Source: Parelaphostrongylus tenuis (lineage: Eukaryota > Nematoda > Chromadorea > Rhabditida > Metastrongylidae). From it: a stretch of 64,000 nt of DNA. The translations under genes were made by a program, and so were the position numbers. The notes under the pieces are model-generated. The model saw only the letters and a program-made list of their open reading frames with translations, had not been told where the DNA came from and searched no databases. Positions 36,367 through 47,953 of the stretch are shown in pieces. Within the stretch, counting starts at the first letter, position 1. Each line of letters begins with the position of its first letter. The DNA is taken from positions 62,001-126,000 of the forward strand of contig JAHQIW010007090.1 of assembly GCA_019055375.1 (NCBI GenBank), read 5' to 3'.

Positions 36367-39300
36367 TTACTGTCGAACCACTGGTGTGTACGGCTTCTCA
36401 TTAACAACGAGCTGAAAGACTTCAGGTCGGCTATAGTGCCCTACTGTATCCATATCCATTTTGGCACACGCAATACGAGAAAGATCGACGTCAACGTAGC
36501 TGAAAAAAAAAACGTCAGAACAGTCTTCTGTAATATCGCAACATTGCTTGTGACCCTACGTGGCATTTCCATCATTTGCTATTGATGCCATATTCGTCTG
36601 TGTCGAGTAAATGCCAGTTATGTCGTTAATGAACTCATTTTGATCACTTTTTTCATCTGCTTCAAAAGGAGGGAGACGTTTTCCAACGGAGTAATTCATA
36701 GATTGATTTTTACAAAACTACAACATACTGTATGAGTTCCTTTGTGAAATCTGGTTCAATTAGAACAGCGCCTAGAGGGTCGACGGCGCATGAGCCACCA
36801 CGAATTAAACCCTGAAAAAAGGAATCTTGTGGAGCAATGATGATAAATTCTCCAATCTAATGATCATTTTGACTCACTTTTTCTTTCCCGTGTTTCAAAC
36901 GCATTGGGTGACCTTCTGGATAGGCCGCAGAAGTAAGAAATTGAGCCGATGAAATTACAAAGCATCTCAAGATATAATTCTCAAGAATGTTCAAAACCTT
37001 ACTTGAGGTTGCTACGTCAGAGTCATACACGTGCTTCGGAGGTCTCACGCTCTTCATCAGTGGTCCACGGCCCACATTGCCGATGATATATATCTTATTG
37101 TATCTATCAGCCGCGATCCATCGACTGAAAAGTGGCGATAGCACGTCATTGTACATTGCGCTGTCGCGGCGAGGCCTCCGAAAACAGTGTATGGCTGCGG
37201 CGTAACAACCTCGGGTAAGGCTTTGAACATTCTTGAGAATTACATTGAACTGATGATATGGATCATCTCATGATAGAGTTTGATAGAAAATTCATTAGAA
37301 AAAATTTCTTGAAGATTACGTTGAACAAAGATAATTTATTGGAGATAACAAATACTCACAATACAGGGGGGATTAGCAAGATAGAACAGCTTCGTCTCTA
37401 ATCATCACCAAGGATACCTAACTCACCTGCCTTCGAGAGCTATTGTCCTCATTGTGGGCAGCCACGTTTCACGATCGTCGACGGTGCAGGCAAGATACAA
37501 TTCGATGCCTAAGCTATTAGTTTAATGTTCAGCAACGTAGATGGTTACAGAGAATGTTCTTTTCTCATAAAATAGTCACTGAAAGCTAGCGCTTCAGCTT
37601 GACCTTTCTCTTTGCACTTCATCTTGATTCAATGATTGATAAGCCCCAAAAACTTCTACACAGACACAGAAGAAAGCGTGCACCTCGGACCTCATAGGTA
37701 AACACAGATGAGCAAATAAGCTACAAAAAGTTATATTGAGTTAGCAAAAAAACATCAACGTAATTCGATGCCAGTTGTTTGAACACAAGAAATTTTTAAC
37801 AAATTATTCAAGTGAGAATCGTACAGCACACATTTAAATGTGCAAACGATTACATTTTTCGAAGAACAAGAATCAGTTCTTTTTTTACAGCAAAAGTGAA
37901 TGAAAGTGATTGGAATTTAGGGTAAAGAGAAGAAGTGACAAAGAAAATACTTGCCTTTGTTATACAACGTCATACGGTACATCGGCATGTAGTTCTCCCA
38001 GCAAATTGCAGCGCCGATTTTGCCGACAGCGGTACTGTATACCTAAAATTACTCGTCCACACGGGTGAGATAATTGAGTGAGACGATTTGTGGGACACGA
38101 AAATGTTATACAGCAAGGCCGAACTCGTTCAAAACCACAAATGACTACACGACCGTCACTATAAACTACCTTTCGCACTAAATGTATAGAATGATATGTT
38201 GATAAATAAATACTTGAAAGTTCTCTCCAAGAAAAGGTTGAAAATAAATAACAAACGGTGTGAAATGGCATTTGTGCATGAGTGGTACGATTTCACGTAC
38301 TGAAAAATGGGAATGTTCGAGATCTAGAAAACAATCAATTTCAGTTGACCGTGTATTGCGGTGGTATGATGTTAAAATAAACCTAGTAATGTAGAGTGTG
38401 TGCAAAAACATTTGCGTCAGCTTGGATTCGAACCCAGATTTCACTCTTTCCAGGAGTGCGTGCAGAATTATTGGGTTTATTACAACATCATAACACCGCA
38501 AAAGGCGCTCAAATAAAATGAATTTTGATTGATTTTTGAAACCCAATATCTGTCAGCATAAGTGGGTTCAACGTTGATAGTGACTGCCTTCTCCACACCG
38601 TAGACGGTTGGCTGTTGACAGATAACGCGGTTGTAGGAGTTGGTAGTGCAGCGGTTCAGCACGCGCTCTCGGAAAGAGTGAGATCTGGGTTCAAATTCCA
38701 GCTGACGCAAATGCTTTCGCTCACCACTCTATATTATTGGGTTTATCTAGAAAACAGTTCTTCAAGCTATCATGCGCATGTTTTATCAAAAAAGTTTCCG
38801 GCTTGATTACCTAAATATTACTCAGACGACACTGAAAAAAGAGGATCGGTCAGACGAAGGTTAGTTGCAGTGAGAAAGAAATCTCAATAAGAATGACAAC
38901 AAAGGACATTAAAAAAATTAGGAAAATGGACAATGACATACCGGCATTGTCGAGCCGTCACCATTTCCCCAGATACATCGCTCCATCGCAGTCGGCATCA
39001 ACTTACGATGCTTCCCAAATAACCGTCAGGACCGTAAAAGAACACCTTGAAAGAATTTCAGTAATCGCTCTTCTAGATCTTATGGAAATGTAGTGCCATA
39101 TCTAATGATTGTTATTTGATATCTGATTGTCATAACGCAATCATTGTGTTTCAAACAACCTCCAAGCTATTTATACATTTTTAACCAAAGTATCGTAAAC
39201 ACCAGGTTTTCAGATATTTTCTACTATTTGCTAGAATTTTCAATTGGAATCCCGCTGTAGTATGTAAATTCAGTTCAACAAAACAGCTTCAATGATGCGC

Positions 39301-41410
39301 TACATTGATCCCACTAGTAGTGGTAAGCTGAACTTAAAGAAGAAGGAAGTGAAGAGCATATGAGAGGCTCTGCAATGTATATAATTATTTCCCAATTTTG
39401 CATTCTCAACAAACTCGACCCTCCATCCCTTCAGGTTGGGCATTACATAGGCTTGCACGGCTTATGAATCACGTGTTCACCTCGTTCACGATGCTACGAA
39501 CCAAGTCCAGTACATGGTGCATTGCTAACTAGTTCAACACCATAAACTCCAATCTTCTACTCAAATAGAAAAAAGTAAGTTGACACAATCGTTAATGCCT
39601 TCTCCTATGATTTAGAAGATTTTCTTCAGAGACGTCAGCCAAATAAAATTCTTCTACCAACCTCGCACGGTTTTTGCTGCATTACTACTAATTTTTTCCA
39701 ACACTCCTCTCTTAAAAAAATTGATTTCTACAGTTATTTCTTTAAGCTTAAAAGACGTGGTCATCATTAAAAGATAGCTCTAGCATCCTTCATGAGATCT
39801 TTTGATGAAATATAACACCAGCTTCTTCACCGAACAGTACAGTGTGCCGCCCTGACGCTCAACCACTCCTACAACGATAACAACGTCGTTGGTAGTGGCA
39901 ATTTCAGCAATACGTCGTGATTCTACTCCATGTTCTTCTATCGCGGAATCGTAGTATCTAAAATAATGAGATATGTTATGATATTAGAAACCGTAATATT
40001 AGATCGCTTGTAGAATCAGAATTCAGCAAGCACCCATGAGAATTCTTCGTTTTACTGCTTTTGAGTACCGCTATGATGTTGTTCTTATACATTGAAAGAT
40101 ATGCATAACATTCGGCACCAGCTGGTTAAGACCCATGGACGGATGCGTGCTGCTACCATAATAGCACTGAGGCCACCGCTTTGCTACCTACCACTCTTTC
40201 CTCAATGTAAACCATCATAACCGCCAGCAACATACCTCAACTGCTCTGATCGGGTTAGCAAATATCGGCATTGAACCCCAGTTAAGCTAATAGACTATAT
40301 CTATGTATAAAAAAGGATAAAGCTCTAAACGTTGGTCAATTCCTGAGGGATACACCATGTATTCTCTTCAATTTTTTAACCTCGTCTGAGGTGATTGATC
40401 GCATATTTGGCCTTTACAATGACTCGCGGTGGCCTCCCTCTAAACCGCGTCAGTGCTGCTTATCCTTACAGACAAGTCTGAGACCAGTATGGTAGCAATT
40501 TACCGAACCCGGAGGGATGGATGGCTTGGTGAGCCAGGAGCGCGAGATCGGGCCATTGACCTCGTGCGCGGCGCAGAGCACCTCTAACCACTGCGTCACA
40601 TGCACTCTTGCATAATTTATTTTGATAAAAATGCATATTCTATATGAGTTCTCTAAATCAATGCTTTTTAGCACTTTAGCAATACTCACAGATGTATAAT
40701 AAGATCATAACACTACTGAAAGGGAGTAAAACAAGGATTTTTTACAGATCGTGCATATTCAACAGCTACAGCTCAGCTCCGTTCAATGCCGTTAAGTTTT
40801 TAATGGATCAAACTCGTTGTGATGTTGATTGCTGACAGCTTCGATAATTTATATCGAAGACTTAGTGATAAAGAGGTTACCTCGGTGGTGTAAGGTAGCA
40901 TGCGCTTTTGGCATGGGTGGAAACGCGGTTAAGCTCACGTCTAAGGGCGAGTGTTTTGCAAATCCTCAAACTTTCAACAAGCACCTTTTCTGACTATTAA
41001 AAGATCTCAGATAGAAGACAGAGAAATACTTATGGAATGAAAACTCCAAAGTTGAACTAACTCAATTGCTTATATAAAGTTCAACAACGGGAAAATTCCC
41101 AAACTTTAGTGAAAGAATTTTAATGAGAATAAGCAAAAACTTACTTTCTGAACTCTTCACGACCTTCTAGAGAACGGGTCCCAAGTACGATGCCAAAATC
41201 CATGCCTTTTGGATACCCGCCCACAAACGCTTCTAATAATCTGCTTCCGTCATTCAGCTCATAATTGCTAGTCAATTGATAACTCTTACCAGGAAATACT
41301 ACAAGCTTTGCTCCTTTGGCGACTGCTTCTTTAGTGAGATTTTCGAGTTTATCTAATGTGGAAGGTGTATCATATATCAAGGAGCCTGCTTGAACGATGG
41401 CGACGGACAT
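36367..41410 (-). CDS. nit-1: Nitrilase (NIT-1-like), nine exons, one-base deletion in exon 4
   Basis: Exons on the minus strand: 41410-41290, 41232-41145, 39957-39831, 39045-38942, 38042-37955, 37508-37427, 36965-36878, 36811-36729 and 36499-36367 (TAA). It is a carbon-nitrogen hydrolase that uses a Glu-Lys-Cys triad. Glu41 in [14 protein letters not shown] is split by intron 1 (CCT G|AA). The catalytic Lys lies in [11 protein letters not shown] of exon 4. Cys161 lies in [13 protein letters not shown]. The coding length would be 915 nt (304 residues), the usual size for animal nitrilases, and all phases agree. Exon 4, however, is 104 nt instead of 105: one base is missing in the Arg codon before HRK (39021-39010), so the frame breaks just before the catalytic lysine. 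Intron 5 has a GC donor (AAAG|GCAAGT). Introns 2-4 carry SINE and tRNA-like elements. Orthology to nit-1 is inferred from remembered family features. Confidence 0.93.
38376..38755 (+). mobile_element. TIR/tRNA-like element with a second partial unit, in nitrilase intron 4
   Basis: Terminal inverted repeats of about 50 bp (38376-38425 'aaataaacctagtaatgtag', and 38703-38752 'ctatattattgggtttat') enclose a head-to-head arrangement. A truncated minus tRNA-like end lies at 38415-38460 and a fuller plus copy at about 38637-38709 (T-arm CTGGG-TTCAAAT-TCCAG, then CTGACGC). The body phrase 'ggttggctgttgacagataa' is shared with 34560. Confidence 0.65.
40310..40615 (-). repeat. SINE family 1, near full-length, in nitrilase intron 2
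   Basis: The full family order is present on the minus strand: tRNA-like head (GTGACGCAGTGGTTAGAGG), body with the 'gccaccgcgagtcattgt' phrase, and the end 'gaccaacgtttagag'. Confidence 0.75.
40870..40965 (+). repeat. Degenerate tRNA-like short element
   Basis: The order is 'cctcggtggtgtaaggtag', 'cgcttttggcatgggtgga', 'cgcggttaagctc', then 'ctaagggc', a decayed copy of the element at 35720. Confidence 0.5.
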
Positions 41411-42029
41411 GAGCGGTCTCTTTTACTAACAATACACTAACATCAGGTTAATATCACGAAATTTGTATACGAATATTGACCGCAGACTCATTAAACGAAA
41501 AAGGAGATCCAGATAAATATAAATGGATAAGCAGATAAAATGATATCATAGCATCAAAAGCTGTAAATTCGCTCGAAAAGTAGCACATACTGATAGTGAT
41601 GAATAGATGTGAATGCATCTGCTGAGACAATGATGAGTTCAAAAAATACTGTTGCAAGAAATGAGCGCAAAATTGTAAAATCTTTCACAAAAGCTCCTAA
41701 GTGCAAAAGTGAAGTGCCATGTGGGAAAAAACTGTAAATGTCAACCACTTAGATCTTTTTCATCACTTGGCTTCTTATCAAACATCTTATGACTTGAAAA
41801 CACACCTGTGAAACTTTTATTTAGCCTTGTCGTGTATCAGAATGTCTTTGTATCATGTTCAGTGTAAGTAAAACGAAAAGCAAAACTCTGAGCCTCTGGC
41901 GGAAGTTAAATTTGGCGTTTTACCTTTACGGAGAGCTCCTGGGTTTAGTGCCTATATGTGCGTACCAGACCAAACCCGTTGGAGGATTGATTGCTGGCGG
42001 CTTTGACAGTTCATGTCAAAGAGAGTGGT
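41411..42029. other. Upstream flank of nitrilase gene
   Basis: The nitrilase ATG is preceded on the minus strand by TATTGTTAG|TAAAAGAGACCGCTC, so a trans-splice acceptor 15 nt before the start is possible. No other feature was recognised. Confidence 0.35.
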
Positions 42030-42125
42030 AGCAAAATGGTCGCCTCAGTAGTGTAGTGGTAGTGCACGTCCTCGGTTTGGATGAAAGCCGGGTTGAACTC
42101 CCGTTTGGCGTGCAATGCTTTGCAT
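42030..42125 (+). repeat. tRNA-like short element (GCCTCAG type)
   Basis: It reads GCCTCAGTAGTGTAGTGGTA, then T-arm CCGGG-TTGAACT-CCCG and TTTGGCG. The 5' GCCTCAG is the expected partner of the CTGAGGC seen in sister copies. Confidence 0.55.
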
Positions 42126-42449
42126 AGGAGTCAACTTTTCTTGGACGGAGTCAAAACTCCATCGCACATTTAGAAATCACTAGAACAAAAATTCGTTCAA
42201 ATGTTACATAGAAAAAGGTGTCAGTTCGAATGAGTTTAATCCAAAATGTGCTGATCAGCAGAACCCACTGCTGAGAGCTTTGTGGCCAACGGAAAAGCGA
42301 TTCACTAAGTCACTCTTTGAACCACTCATATGCCATAAGAATGTAAGAAAATGAAGCAGGGTGATGAGGTATAAGTGATAAGGCTTTCGTCATTAATCCA
42401 TGCCTGAGTTATAAGCCAAGCATCCAATTTTAACAAGCATTTTAAAGGT

Positions 42450-42655
42450 GACCGAATCGATATGTGGCACATACAATGCTTCGCTGCCGCTTATCGGTGC
42501 ATTAAATCAACACTGTAATCCTTCCAGACAAGTATGGTACCGATTTGCCAATTCCGGCGAGATGAAAGGCTCGATGAGCTGGGACGTAGAACTGAACCAA
42601 CGATCACATGTGTTTCAAGGCACTTCTAACCACTGCGCCACATACACTTTCGCGC
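42450..42655 (-). repeat. Diverged SINE family 1 copy
   Basis: It keeps 'ccagacaagtatggtaccga' and the head 'gcacttctaaccactgcgcc', with the intervening sequence eroded. Confidence 0.6.
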
Positions 42656-42659
42656 AAGA

Positions 42660-43473
42660 GACCATAAAATTTGAAGAGACATAGCGAGTCAACACAGTAA
42701 GTCAATCTAATTTAATATGTAAGATAGGCAATTATAGAATGTTTTTAAGTCCAAAGTTCTTTCCAACAACAGAAGAAACAGAAATTGAAATAAAATCGAT
42801 TACTAAACTCACAACGAAATGACCATCCGTAGTAAAGCAAAAAAAACTGTGAGATTTAATGACTGGAGATCATGTTGGTGATACTGATAGATTACGTATT
42901 TAGTTATAGCCTGCCCATAAGTATACGGAAAATAAGTATCATCATTGATATAAACGAGAAGAAACTGCAGAAAGTAAAGGAAGAAAATTCTCAGGTCGCA
43001 GACTTGACATAGGGAAGTGGAAATGCGTTACGAACCTGACCATCAGCGCGGGTTACACACTCTGACCTTCGCTCGTATCCACTAGGATCTCGGTACGTAG
43101 TGAACTCTTTAGTTTCTGAACAGGATACAGTTTCGTGTTCTCCATTAACCATCTTTTTGTATGTAAGCTATCCTTATCATGAATATGGTTGTGTAAAGTC
43201 CTCAAAGTAATCACTCTGTGCGATTGCGACAAATTTGGTGGTACATGTCTCCTTTTACCACTAAATTTGGATTAAGATTCGGAAAATCTTTAAAGTCTGA
43301 AAAATTAGTAGGTAGTGGAATAGATTCAGACTAACGCGTGCTCCATAGGTGAGATTGTCATTTTCATTCCATAGATAATGAATTCTGGCTGTTGTGGCCA
43401 GATATCGCAATCGAATAGATATCGTATTGTTTCATTGTATTACTTTTGAAGTCTGGTAGGTTCAATTCATTAT
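42660..43473. other. Upstream flank of small GTPase gene, nothing recognised
   Basis: AT-rich sequence with no exon matching the phase of the first GTPase exon. Confidence 0.35.
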
Positions 43474-46400
43474 ATGCAGCCCTACACAGCATGTTTGCAG
43501 ATTAATCGTCTGAAAATCCTCGTCTGTGGTGGAAAAGGTATTATTTACCGATTTTTTTCAATCAATCATGAAGATATAGAATATCTAGGAACTGCTTATC
43601 TTTACATGAAAAGAAATGAACCAGATTCAGTTTGCTCCCTCAGCACAAGGTACATCAGGTCTTTACTGACCTACCATAGTATTTCTCAATCTAAGAAGAT
43701 GGCTTTTCACGATTTTCTTGATATAGAGGGTAGTGGCATGGCAAAACCTCATCTCGATAGAAAGTTGGAGAAACTTTAATAAGAATTCTACGAGGACTCA
43801 CTAAACGACATGATCACCAGACGATCTAGTAACTGTGAACAAACCTTAGGTGTTAATTTACTTAGCACTCTACTCAATCAGTTCCACCTTTTTTTCTCAC
43901 AATGCGGATCCCAGTACTTCTAGCAGTCAATTCGTCTTCGTATTCTTTTCAAACGTCGTAGAATACTGGTTCAGCACGTCTCCTTAAAACCTCGAGGATA
44001 GCCTAGCTGGTGCGTTTCATAGGGCGCTTGTTGTTCACTGTCGGAGAGTGCTGGGGCGGATTTACCCCGCAGGCAACGACGAGCATCACAACCACTAGGC
44101 CTCGCTCCCTCCCCCTTTTGGGTACTGATTTAACCAAAGGTTATGAAAACCTTTTTTTTTTGTAATAAGCAATCCTATCAATTTCTATGGTTTTTCCAAA
44201 AATATTGTACGTCATAGAAGTATGAAAAATTGAAGCCTACCTATGAAATTGACTACTTCCTTAAGAGTGAACCACTTAATCGATTCCCAGCGTAAAGGCG
44301 ATTCTATACATAATTGGTCTAGATGGCGATTTACGATGGCTTACAAATCTGCCAACTCTATATTTTTTCTATTCTCCCAAATAGACCTCCTACAAACTCA
44401 CTGATTTTGGAGAGACAAGGATATGAGTTGCCACTAAGCAGGGGACCGTAAGAGATTATATGCATATGTTTCAGGTAGTCTAACCATTATAAAACACACA
44501 ACCCTTTTGTCAGAGCGCTAATTGTGACAATACAATAGTGTTTTGAGGTGTTGGAAAAACATCACTGATCCATGCATTTCGTGATGATTACTTCACCGAA
44601 AACGTCCAAGAGACCGGTGAAATGGTTTGTCGAATGCACTACGTGGACGGTCGCCGCATATTATTTCATGTACGAAACTCTCACATTTTCTAGCCATCTC
44701 TATTTATGCCGTATGGTTATATCTACATAGATTCCTCTACAATTTCAGCCGAGTATGGAGTATAATTGTATAAAATGATCCACATGTATAAGAAGTTCAG
44801 CAATGTAAAAAACTTCTTCCAAGTAGTCGGGTAGAGCGAAAAACAGAAGTTTATCACAGCAAAGAAACAAAGCTCTTAGAGTGAAATTCAATTTTGGGAA
44901 CTAATTGTAGATAACTACGAAATCAATAATAAATCAAAATATGTATGTCCCAACCTTTCTGGTAATTTTGATGCGATGACAAAATCGGTATCAAATCATC
45001 TCCACTTCCTCATAAAACTGAAATAACAATGGAGAGGAAAATCTTACAAACACACAATTCGTTTCAGAATCTAATCGTGGCCATAAGTGATCATCATTCG
45101 ATTTCTTGATTTTCCAATGATTCCTATCAAATTTTCAGATAGTCGAACTACATGTCGGCAAACTTTTGCCACCAGATGTTCATAATGCTAAGGCAATTAT
45201 GTTGCTATTCGATGACGACTCTACTGCGACACTACAACATCTGAGAGAATACGTAAGAAAGAGGGAAATCCTTTTTTCTACACTAAAACACTGAAGTGAC
45301 ATTTTTGAACTAAAATTGGAATGTTTAGCAGAAAGAAAAGCTTCTGTTCCTTCTTTTCGAAGCACATAATTCAATATGCATTCAATTCTATAAATTCACA
45401 CTTTTTCTAAACGACGTGCGCCTCCCTAAGCACACTTATTCCTGTTTGTTTCGGATGATCAGCATACTTTTTCGTCGCAAGCAGCTTCTCCTCTAGGATT
45501 CTTACAGTTGATCAATATTATCGAACACAGATTATGAAACATGGAAAGGTCATTTCTGCGCTGTACCACCGGAAGTAACTTTGCGGCAACAGAGTACTCG
45601 AGGAAAGTGCGCGGCCTAGAAATGTTGCCGGCGAAGAAGCGCAAAAATGTCACTGTCGACATTCTAGCAGCGTATGTAGAGTACCATATAGTTTTCGGCC
45701 AACGGTCCACTGCTTTCTGGTTTCTATCCGGTATGGTTACTCTTCGATTTGGCATTAAGAGCGAGTCAAACTAAAATTCAAACATCGTATTTTTGCTTGT
45801 TCAAAATAAACATTTTCGTTAATCAATTCGCTCCAATCAATCACAACGTCTCACCCAAACTATAACTGATATTTTGACCATATGATCCGTCTACACAATA
45901 TTTTTGACGAGCTCAGAACCACTCGGCTATGACCCCATCATTGATTTGGTCATCAGTAATCAATTTTGGGGCAGTAAACTAATCTCTTGAGTTTGTCGCG
46001 CTATTGTTCTGTTCACAAACCGGAAAACAGCACTTGAAAAAAAAAAAGTTTGGGGCTTCAGAGGATGGCTTCGAAGGAACATAATTATTTGATAAGGGGG
46101 GGGAGGGAGGGGGAGGGGGATGAAATGATCTAAAAAGGAATATACGCGCCGTTACGAACATTTGATAGTTCTTTACCTATAAATTCTCGTTCCAGTGGTA
46201 TTCGAAGATAAATCTCTACTTCTCACATGTGCCATTGTTTCTGGTTCGAAGCAAATGTGACCTGAGAACGGTGGGAAGTTATTAATTGAAATTTCCTAAT
46301 TCTCCTTTTTTATAGTACTTTGGACCCTAAAATCAACACTAAAATGATCTTGCTGATCAGCTGCCAAATGTACTTCACTTTATTAAATTCGCACCTGAAT

Positions 46401-47552
46401 ACGTGCATATTAAGGAGAACAATACGAGAAGCGGTGAAAGTCTGAAGAACTCGATGCATGCATTGCGGTATTTTGAATGCTCAGCAAAAGAAATGGCAAG
46501 TTATTCGGACTGGTACACCCTCAGTTACTGCAATATGAATTTTCTTGACAAACGGACGCGTGTAGAGAGTTCATTAAGGCTGTTCCGCAATAAGCAGGTG
46601 ATCGGACCAATCCACGTCGGCTAACAAGATATCTCATCATTCGGGTCGGATTTGGTGGCCTCCAGACTTTTCTTCGGGGAATAAAACTAAGTTAATAAAG
46701 ATGGGGAACTCATAAGTAACTGTACAGGCCAGATAAATTCAATCGCGTCAACGATTCTGCAACAAGTGAACACGTGATACGATTCAACAAATGAGTCGAA
46801 TGCACGGGGCATATCTCAAGGATTGGTCAACGTCGAATACTTGATCCTTCATAGCATCAACTCATTTTGCATATGTAATATATTTCATGACATTCCTAGT
46901 AAAAAGTAAGAAAATAAAACATAGTTAATAGAAAGGCTTGTGGCGCACACTATTCAAAGATAATAAAATTCACGAACATCTCCAATCGCGAATACATTAA
47001 TACAATTCAGTAGGACTAATAGAAATTGCGGATTTAATCTTTACCTCCAATAACTTAGTAGGACTTTGAAAGTGTTACTCATATTAGAGACAACGGCGAA
47101 ACAGACGCTATTGATTGAAGCTCAACTTTTCGAGCACTAATAATATCACCACAAGAATGCTTATGAAGGAGCAAAACTTGAAATCTGACGTATATGTATA
47201 ATTTGAACCACGATTAACCCTTCCGTGGCACTGAGTGCTTACTCATCATCGAATCTCTCGCTCTTTCCATCTACTTTCTTTCAGCCTGTAAGCGGTGGCT
47301 GCATGTAATCACCCGTCAACAATATCACCCACACTGACATTATAATTTGGACTACATACTATAATAGACTATATTTCAGAACGGCGTCAAATATGTATTC
47401 TTTGAGATTCTTTCCGCTATCGATGCAATACCGGAAACCGAATCAACACAGAGTGATTGTGTGTCATCTGTTGTGTAAGTTGATCTTACTGTCAGTTCAA
47501 AATGTCATTCGATTTCAGTCAATCTATCAATGTCTCCTGTGGAAACTGCTAG
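43474..47552 (+). CDS. Divergent Rho-like small GTPase, six exons
   Basis: Exons are 43474-43537, 44548-44669, 45139-45252, 46361-46495, 47380-47474 and 47519-47552 (TAG), all in phase, giving 187 residues, a normal size for the family. Residues 13-27 (LKILVCGGKGVGKTS) are beta-1 plus a complete P-loop split by intron 1. FRDDYFTEN and VDGRRILFH follow, where Rho proteins have switch I and beta-2/3. Next is AIMLLFDDDSTATLQHL in place of the beta-4/helix region. ECSAKEM (139-145) is the G5 motif, then NGVKYVFFEILSAIDAI, the last helix. The G3 DxxG is replaced by VELHVG, and the G4 [NT]KxD motif by KFAP. The C-terminus CGNC fits a C-x-x-X box only loosely. Intron 4 is GC-AG (AAATG|GCAAGT); intron 5 is 44 nt. 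An acceptor also lies at 43500, so the ATG is provisional. Loss of G3/G4 suggests altered or absent GTP hydrolysis (inference). Confidence 0.75.
43893..44118 (-). repeat. SINE family 2 copy in GTPase intron 1
   Basis: The minus-strand order is head 'gaggcctagtggttgtgatg', body 'aggctatcctcgaggtttta', then 'ctagaagtactgggatccg'. Confidence 0.65.
45541..45774 (+). other. Unassigned open frame inside GTPase intron 3
   Basis: The 77-codon frame ATEYSRKVRGLEMLPAKKRK then NVTVDILAAYVEYH looks basic and protein-like, but it fits neither the GTPase phases nor a family I can name. It may be a mobile-element remnant. Confidence 0.25.
46096..46119 (+). other. G-quadruplex motif in GTPase intron 3
   Basis: Runs of eight, three, five and five G are separated by single A residues. 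This satisfies G3+N1-7 four-tract rules, on the coding strand of the GTPase pre-mRNA. Confidence 0.7.
46795..46850 (+). repeat. SINE family 1 terminal fragment
   Basis: 'ctcaaggattggtcaacgtc' equals the reverse complement of the family's opening phrase. It lies in the GC-AG intron of the GTPase gene. Confidence 0.5.
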
Positions 47553-47953
47553 CGCCGTCTTCAACAGACTCGGTAGCTCCGTCCCGTTGCTAAAGGTGAG
47601 CTAAATCCCTAAAGAAATACTCAAAATAGTTAAGAATGAATGCCTTCCAGAGGTTATGTGGAATATTTCTATATTGAGCACATGTGCGGCGTCATCGCGT
47701 TTTTCTCTCACAATGTAGTCCGTTGCTCCTTTCAACCTCCACATGTTGGCATTGAAGACTTTGATAATTAGCAACTCTTACTCTGGCTGATACAAAATGC
47801 AAAGGAACCTCGCCGACACCGACTGCTCGTCGTGCAAAAGTAATAGCGATTTCACGCCGTGAATATTTAAATGATTATAACCAAGCCCAACCATATCTCT
47901 ATTGGTCAAAATAAAAACCCCTCTACATTGAACACATTCTCGTCTACGACAAT

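Noticed and set aside
36799..36814. CAG followed by GGTTTAATT, resembling the start of nematode spliced leader SL1
   Set aside because: It is the acceptor and first codons (Gly-Leu-Ile-Arg) of nitrilase exon 8, and the match to SL1 ends after nine bases.
36857..37156. 99-codon minus ORF taken as one protein
   Set aside because: Only 36965-36878 is coding (nitrilase exon 7); the rest is intron read-through.
40450..40689. Minus ORF with [20 protein letters not shown]
   Set aside because: Translation of the SINE family 1 head; the same phrase is seen at 13787-13969.
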